Assembly: GCF_026151205.1 (NCBI RefSeq)
Contig: NC_087076.1
Span: 6,603,902-6,667,901, forward strand
Reading direction: 5' to 3'
DNA length: 64,000 bases
Source of the DNA: Bolinopsis microptera
Taxonomy: Eukaryota; Ctenophora; Tentaculata; Lobata; Bolinopsidae
Every line of letters begins with the position of its first letter. The first letter of the stretch is position 1. The notes beneath the pieces were generated by a model. The model had not been told where the DNA came from. It worked only from the letters and a program-made list of their open reading frames with translations, and made no database searches. Positions 54,130 through 64,000 of the stretch are shown one piece after another. Position numbers and translations under genes: made by a program.

Positions 54130-54700
54130 CATGACCCAAACATTAGTGTCCTCCTCCTCTCTCCTTAAGTCTTCCTCCTCTGGTACTTCTCCTCCTCAGT
54201 CCTCTTCAGTCCTCTTCCTGATCATCTTCAGTCCTTTCAGACTCTCGTCCTCGTCCTCGACCTTCTCCTCAGTCTCTCACCCTCCTCCTCAATCCCTTCT
54301 CCTCTCAGTCTACTCCCAGTCCTCCTCCTTCTCCTTCTCCTTTCTCCTTCTCTTCTCCTTCTCCTCCTTCCATCTCATTTCTCCTCCTGATCTCCTTCTC
54401 CTCCCATCAGTTTCTCCTTAGTCCTCCTCATAGTCGTCCTCCTCCTCCTGCGTCCTCATCCTCCTCCACTCCTGTGTCCACCTCCTGAGTCATCCCTCCT
54501 CAGTCCTCTCCTCCTCCTCAGTCTCATCCTCTTCCTCCAGAGTCCTCCCCCAGTCCTCCGGGGGTGATGCAAACGTCAATTAATGTCAGTATTCCATAAA
54601 AACCCCAACTGACATGACATTAATTGACATTAATTGCATTAATTGACATTAATTGACATTAAATGACATTAATTGACATTAATTGACATTATGATGTTCT
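54130..54700. repeat. CCT-rich tract and TTAATTGACATT array
   Basis: A polypyrimidine tract (54130-54560) is followed by about seven 12-bp units (54606-54690). The matching pair in block 2 is 58262-58690 and 58740-58830. Open frames here are serine/proline runs and not genes. Confidence 0.85.
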
Positions 54701-55720
54701 TGTAATTTGAGTTATCATTATTCGATAAATATTCTGATATTCACGTCTATGTAAGTTGACCGGTTCAAAAACAAAATGTCCTTTAATAATTATGAATATG
54801 TTTTATCTGTTGATCTTTTGGTTCAAAGACCACCAAAAAAATTCAGCTTCCAAACTCTTCCATCTTCGGTACCCACGGCCAGCCCCATAATTTTATTGGT
54901 TTCTTATACAGGTAAAATATCTAGATTCGCTTTTTTAGTATGAAGGAGTAATGTTAGCTGTTTAAGATTCGTTTATTCAAATATAAATGGTCATGAAGGC
55001 ATTTCGTTTAATGTGGGGTTTTAAGTTCTGATGATGTTGAGAACACGCCTTGGATGGCCACCCCATTTAAGAAAATTAAAATTCGGGAAACCGTATTATT
55101 ATAAGTTATATTGTTTAATGATCTGACAGTTTTTCACATTTCACAATTCATATGTGATAGGTAGATGAGAGATAATTGATGATATAACGTTCTAAAGTGC
55201 TAAAATATGGTTAGAACTTTTGGGGGGGGGTTTTTGGGCACCATCAGCATTTTGGGGGGTTGGGGTTTGGCTTGCAAGGAAGGTTATAGAGGCGGCACGA
55301 CAAGGTTCCTGAAGCAGTATTGAAAGGGTTTCCCTTGTTTTCTTGTATATTAAGTACAAATGCTACCTAATCGCCTAAAAACCCCTCAAGGGAAGATTTA
55401 AATTTTTTCCCGTTTTTTCCCGATATGGGTTGATGACCCCAAAATCGGGGGTCGGAATCGATGGGAAAAAATCGGGTTGGACCCCCCCCCATAATTGAGG
55501 GGCCGCATAATTTGCAAAGCACCATTTTTGGTCTTTCTGGTTTTTTTTCCCCAAAGAATAGTAAAAAAATGTCTAGAGTCTGTTTCCATTTAGGTAATAA
55601 ACCCCACATTTAATCTCTTAGCGACAATTTGGAAAGATTAAACGACTTTTTATTTTCTGACGGCCCTAATTTTTAATGGGATCTTGCTATGTGTTGGTTC
55701 GCCAAATTAAATTTTTAAAT

Positions 55721-55724
<4 letters not shown>

Positions 55725-55786
<62 letters not shown>

Positions 55787-56570
55787 ATTATAATAATTAA
55801 TTGAATTTTTTAAATTAAAAAATTTACAAGAAAAAGACATTATATTTTTTTGTTAATGACAAAAATTTTCAAGATAAACGACATTATATTCCAATGACAA
55901 TATTGCAAGATAACACAATTTTTGTTAATGACAAAAACAAGAAAAAACCTTTAATTTTTTTAAATTTAAATGAAAATTTTCGAGAATAAACGACTCGAAA
56001 CTTGGGGTGACAATAAAATTTTTTTAAAAGACATTATTGAAAAAAACGCGATGTTCGGGGGAATTGGCCGGTGCCCCCTCCCCATTAGGAAACTTCAAAA
56101 AATCATATTTAGCTGAATTTTAATTCCCTTGGTTTGCTGTTGGGACCCCCAAAAGGGTTGGAGATGTGTTTCGTAAAAGAAAAACAGAAGGAAAAAAAAA
56201 TGGAAAAATAATATCAATTATTAACAAAAAAAAAAGAAAAAGAAGCACAGATCTGAAACTGAAATTTCAAAAACTAGGGAGGGGGAAATGTTTGTCAACC
56301 AGGGGGAAATCCCCCCCATGTCAACGGGCTTTTGTAAATTTGTTATCCGCCGGCATGCGGTGGAGGGGAATTTTGATGTGGTTTTTTGGAAGAAAGAGAA
56401 GTTTCTCCGAGAATGAGTCCTAAAGGTTAGAAGGCCCCCTTAAAAATTTTTTTACGGAATTTATTAAAAAGGTTTTGAGGTAGCTTAAAACTTTGGTTTA
56501 AACCTGTTTTTCCCGGGGGGTTCGACGTTACCCAGAATTCCCTTGTTTATAAGTTGTAGTAACGTAGCGT
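55725..56570. repeat. poly-T runs and a badly degraded copy of 51780-52440
   Basis: T runs at about 55725-55754 and 55766-55786 are followed by text that tracks copy 1 with an indel every few bases (for example CGTGGGAATTGCG becoming GGGGGAATTGGCC). This density is hard to explain by mutation alone, since the sequence from 56640 matches copy 1 much better. Confidence 0.65.
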
Positions 56571-59500
56571 AGATCTTGCAGGAGCGAGGGTTTTTCAATT
56601 CTTATTTTAAAAATTTAATAATCCCCAACAGTATTTATTTCGTCGGGTTTATTAGGCGGTATTACCACCCACAAAGACATTTGCTACGATCCCTCGCTGA
56701 ACCTCTAGACTCAGCAGATCTCTCTATCATACCTCGACCCTATCCTCCTATAAATGGTTATAAATCAAGAGGCTTGCATATAATGAACATATTGACACGG
56801 GTGCAGAGTTGAGTCTGTACGGAACCTAGTAGTTTCAGATCCTTGTTTAACTTGCCGTACAGCAAGGTCATCCACTACTTTAGCCCGGCGAGGCACATAA
56901 CTCCCTCTACAACTCCATGACAAATGTTTCATATATACTAGCCGAGTTCACAAGTTATATCCTTGTGTTTGAGAAGAGCTCGTTAGAACTGCTTCCTTTC
57001 CCTTCAGTATCCCACAGTCTCTCGAGTTTCGTAACTGCCAGAGAACTCTCTTAAACAATTACTAGACTCGGTGATTATAAATCAAGAGGCTTGCATATAA
57101 TGAACATATTGACACGGGTGCAGAGTTGAGTCTGTACGGAACCTAGTAGTTTCAGATCTTATACCGACTGATTTTATCTTCAGCTATTAATCTTTTTCTT
57201 TTAAAATCACGCACAGCAAAAATAATGCGTACATTTTGGGAAAATTTTTAAATATTAATTGATGAAATATAATGATTCCATCCCATCATGATCGAATACC
57301 ATTGTCATTACTCATTACGTTTTATCTAAATTAGTTCCTTGTCAAAGTAAAACACACATTTGAAACATTTGGGGAGTGAAAAGCACGCTCCCCAATTATT
57401 ACTAATAATAATCTTTTATTCTGTAATAACATCGCAATTTGGCTACAAAACACGTGAGACATGCTATTCTCTTGTTAAGACACCCTTAAATACGTGACGT
57501 CATAGCACGTGGCGTTACAATATAACACGTGATGTGACAAAAAATCGCGTGGTGTGACGTCAAACCATATCATTATTCTCCCAAGACCCAAATACAGGCG
57601 ATTCAAGAAAAGTATGAGAAGTGCCAGTTGATACCCCGAGGAATTGAACAAAAAGTAACGGTCACGAAAGAAAGAACTTTATCCCCTTTAATGACTGGGG
57701 GGGGGGGGGGGGGGGGGGGGGGTCCAACCCGATGTCCGATATGAGGGTTGATGAGGCCAAAATCGGAATCGGAAAAATCGGAAAAATCGGAAAATTGAGA
57801 AATTTTAGAGAATCGATCTCTAAAACCTCTCAGAAGTGAGGAAGTGATAAAAAACCCCTACATATGCCTCTATTGTTATGAGAAAACGAACTAATTGGAC
57901 ATTCCAATAGTATGTTTTATGTGTTTTTCCACTGCAGGGCTAGTATGCTCACTACTAGTTGGAGTTGTCATGTACTCCCAGACCCGAGTGCTTTGGCCTC
58001 TTGACGCGAGATCGATTGTTTCTGCTCATTAATTTTATCCTGTTACTTGTTATTATGTATTAGTACAACACTAGGGTTATATTTTGTGGTCGGTCTTTAA
58101 CATACCATAATATCACTAGTACACTGCACCTTAAATGTATAGTCAAGTACATTTGTATCGTAACACATGCTTGGCTGGGGGATCATGTTTTGTGTCCGTT
58201 CGGTACCCTGTATTTTCAAAACGGACAAAAAGTAGGGCGGACAAAAACAGACAAAACATTTAGATGTCCTCCTCCTCCTCCTAAGTCTTCCTCCTCCTGA
58301 GTCCTTCTCCTCCTCAGTCCTCTTCAGTCCTCTTCCTGACTCCTCTTCAGTCCTCTTCCTGACTCCTCGTCCTCGTCCTCGTCCTTCTCCTCAGTCCTCC
58401 TCACCCTCCTCCTCAATCCCCTTCTCCTCCTCAGTCCTACTCCCAGTCCTCCTCCTTCTCCTTCTCCTTCTCCTTCTCCTTCTCCTTCTCCTCCTCCTCA
58501 TCCTCATTTCTCCTCCTGATCCTCCTTCTCCTCCCCATCAGTTCTCCTTAGTCTCCTCATAGTCGTCCTCCTCCTCCTGAGTCCTCATCCTCCTCCACCT
58601 CCTGAGTCCACCTCCTGAGTCCTCCTCCTCAGTCCTCATCCTCCTCCTCAGTCATCATCCTCTTCCTCCTGAGTCCTCCCCCAGTCCTCCGGGGGTGATG
58701 CAACGTCAATTAATGTCAGTATTCCATAAAAACCCCAAACTGACATTGACATTAATTGACATTAATTGACATTAATTGACATTAATTGACATTAATTGAC
58801 ATTAATTGACATTAATTGACATTAATATGTCTTGAAATTTGAGATTATCATTATTCGATAAATATTCAAGATATTCACGTCTATGTAAGTTAGACCGGTT
58901 CAAAAAAACAAAATGTCCTTTAATAATTATGAATATGTTCTTATCTGTTGATCCTTAGGTTCAAAGACCACCAAAAAAAATTTCAGCTTCCAACTCTTCC
59001 ATCTTCGGTCCCCACCGGCCACGCCCATATTTTATTGGTTTCTTATACAGGTAAAATATCTAGATTCGGCTTTTTTAGTATGAAGGAGTAATGTTAGCTG
59101 TTTAAGATTCGTTATTCAAATATAAATGTCATGAAGGCATTTCGTTTAATGTGGGTTTTAAGTTCTGATGATGTTGAGAACCACGCCCTTGGATGGCCAC
59201 GCCCATTTAAGAAAATTAAATTTCGGGAAACCGTATTATTTTAGTTTTATTGTTTAATGATCTGAATTTTTTCACATTTCACATTTCCATATGTGATAGT
59301 AGTGAATAAATTGATGATATAAACGTTCTAAAGTGCTAAAAATATGGTAGAACTACATAATCTCTGGTCGAAAAATATCGTGTCAATTAATGTCAGTATT
59401 CCAAAATTTTGCAAAACTGACATTGACATTAATTGACATTAATTGACATTAATTGACATTAATTGACATTAATTGACATTAATTGACGTTGCATTCCCCC

Positions 59501-60720
59501 CAGTCCTCCTCCTCCTTCTCCTCCTCATCCTCCTCCTCCTTCTCCTCCTCATCAGTCCTCATCCTCTGTCCTCCTCATAATCGTCCTCGTCCTCATCCTC
59601 GTCCTTAGTCCTCCTCCTCCTTATCCTCCTCCTCAGTCCTCCCCCAGTCCTAATCCTCCTCCTTCTCCTCCTCCTCCTCCTACTCCTCCTCCTCCTTCTC
59701 CTCTTTCTTCTCCTCCTAATCATTCCTCCTCCTCAGTCGTCCTCCGCCTCCTCCTCGTCCTTAGTCCTCGTCCTCTTCAGTATTCCTCCTCAGTCCTCCT
59801 CAGTCCTCATCCTCCTCATCCTCCTCCTCCTCCTCAGTCCTCCTCCTCATCCTCCTCTTCCTTCTCCTCTTCCTTCTCCTCCTAATTATTCCTCCTCCTC
59901 AGTCGTCCTCCGCCTCCTCCTCGTCCTTAGTCCTCGTCCTCTTCAGTATTCCTCCTCAGTCCTCCTCAGTCCTCGTCCTCCTCATCCTCCTCCTCCTCCT
60001 CAGTCCTCCTCCTCATCCTCCTCCTCCTTCTCCTCTTCCTTCTCCTCCTAATCAGTCCTCCTCCTCAGTCGTCCCTCCTCCTCTTCATTAGCCCTTGTCC
60101 TCATCCTCCTAGTCCTCGTCCTTAGTCCTCGTCCTCATCTTCCTCAATCTTCCTCCTCAGTCCTCATCAGTCTCATCGTCCTCATCCTCCTCCCCAAGTC
60201 CTCCTCTTTCTCAGTCCTCCCCCAGTCCTCCTTCTCATCCTCCTCATCCTCTTCAGTCGTCATCTTGTTATCAATAAAGATTTTGATAAATAAAGTGATT
60301 TTCATCCCTTTTAATGTTATTGAAAATTGTGTAGACTATTTATATTCTTTGTATCTAACTGAGGATTGGAAGTTTGAGAAAGGACCATAGTCATTAACCG
60401 TGCTACCCATTTCTGCAGACAGCCTGTTACAAATTGTGGAGACAATTTAAATCAAAAGTTACTAAAGCGTTCGCTATTTGTTACGATTGTTATTACCAAC
60501 CGTACCTCTTTCAATTGTGGACCGGGGTGGATGTTTCTGTCAAACAAGAGTTGGTACGACATTGTGTTGTTTTTTCGGACGAAACGATTCTTGTTTGGAA
60601 CAAGATACCGTTTTGGGGTTCTGGGACCACCACCAATCGATTTCTTGTCATATTTAAGTACAGAAATAGCTACCTATATCGCCTAGAAACCTCAGAGGGA
60701 AGATTTAAATTTTCCCGATT
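55850..60720. repeat. large duplicated block, copy 2
   Basis: Follows copy 1 with an offset of about 4.1 kb up to 59260. It then has an added 1-kb insert with a second TTAATTGACATT array (59410-59490) and a long CCT tract (59499-60265). It rejoins the copy 1 order near 60660 (GCTACCTATATCGCCTAGAA). The 101-codon frame at 60434-60739 (MWRQFKSKVTKAFAICYD) is unrecognised and probably not a gene. Confidence 0.75.
57697..57912 (+). mobile_element. G-ended short element, copy in duplicated block 2
   Basis: A 26-nt G run (57697-57722) then TCCAACCCGATGTCCGATAT, continuing to TTGGACATTCCAATA. It is closer to 43441-43615 than the block 1 copy is. Confidence 0.65.
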
Positions 60721-60776
60721 TTTCCGATATGGGGGTTGATGAGGCCAAATCAGGGGAAAAAAATTTTGGGGGGTTA

Positions 60777-64000
<3,224 letters not shown>

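Larger units (their letters stand above)
51780..55500. repeat. large duplicated block, copy 1
   Basis: Aligns by eye with about 55970-60720. Anchors are CGACATTATAGCCAAAAAAC / CGACATTATTGAAAAAAACG, GGTATTACCACCCACAAAGA, CACGTGAGACAT, the G tract, the CCT-rich tract and the TTAATTGACATT array. Two short frames (51805-51987 KKRRCSWELRQLTTC; 52115-52312 with LKKKEEDSLQNEIPKVRKAL) have no recognised domain. No host gene is seen. Confidence 0.8.

Noticed and set aside
54131-54421. Serine-rich frames in the CCT tract, with similar frames at 61635-61817 and 62402-62839
   Set aside because: Low-complexity polypyrimidine DNA, not coding.

Overview
This window looks like nuclear DNA of an invertebrate animal, probably a non-bilaterian such as a cnidarian. 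I infer this from its modular extracellular exons (sushi, ShK-type, F5/8C-like and collagen) combined with dense LINE and Ty3/gypsy insertions. I see no bacterial operons, no complete tRNA or rRNA gene, and no CRISPR. Most of the DNA is repeats. I could not do homology searches, so organism and family names rest on motif reading only.

Layout. 1-3176: the 5' half of a Ty3/gypsy retrotransposon on the minus strand, running off the left edge. 3177-7940: the 5' end of a secreted-protein gene (gene A), with a TATA box, a short first exon and one domain exon. It is interrupted by long palindromic elements whose ends are pure G or C tracts. 8260-15462: a plus-strand CR1/Jockey-like LINE, split by a complete non-autonomous LTR element at 8658-12395. 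15463-19318: a second, decayed LINE on the minus strand, tail-to-tail with the first. 19843-23450: further exons that could belong to gene A (a sushi exon and a decayed collagen exon), with a TIR element and 220-bp repeats between them. 24562-24850: two exons that together encode a ShK-type six-cysteine domain.

25995-30874 holds gene B, the best-preserved host gene. It is a tandem paralogue of gene A with its own TATA box, a first exon, one unrecognised domain exon, three tandem F5/8C-like exons and a terminal collagen exon with a stop. Every domain exon I could bound in this window begins and ends in phase 1, so the modules can be duplicated or skipped without a frameshift. The six gene B exons sum to 758 codons in one frame.

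30900-33560 holds a G-tract-terminated element with a target duplication, plus several hairpins. 33560-51640 is a mosaic of transposon fragments: LTR pieces, a LINE tail, transposase-like and Ulp1-like fragments, and a 69-bp minisatellite that stays open for 671 codons. 51640-64000 is tandem segmental duplication, polypyrimidine tracts and long G tracts. Quality falls toward the right edge in a way that resembles uncorrected long-read error.

The least familiar signal is the set of elements that begin with a G tract and end with a C tract. One of them has a 5-bp target duplication directly outside the homopolymers.
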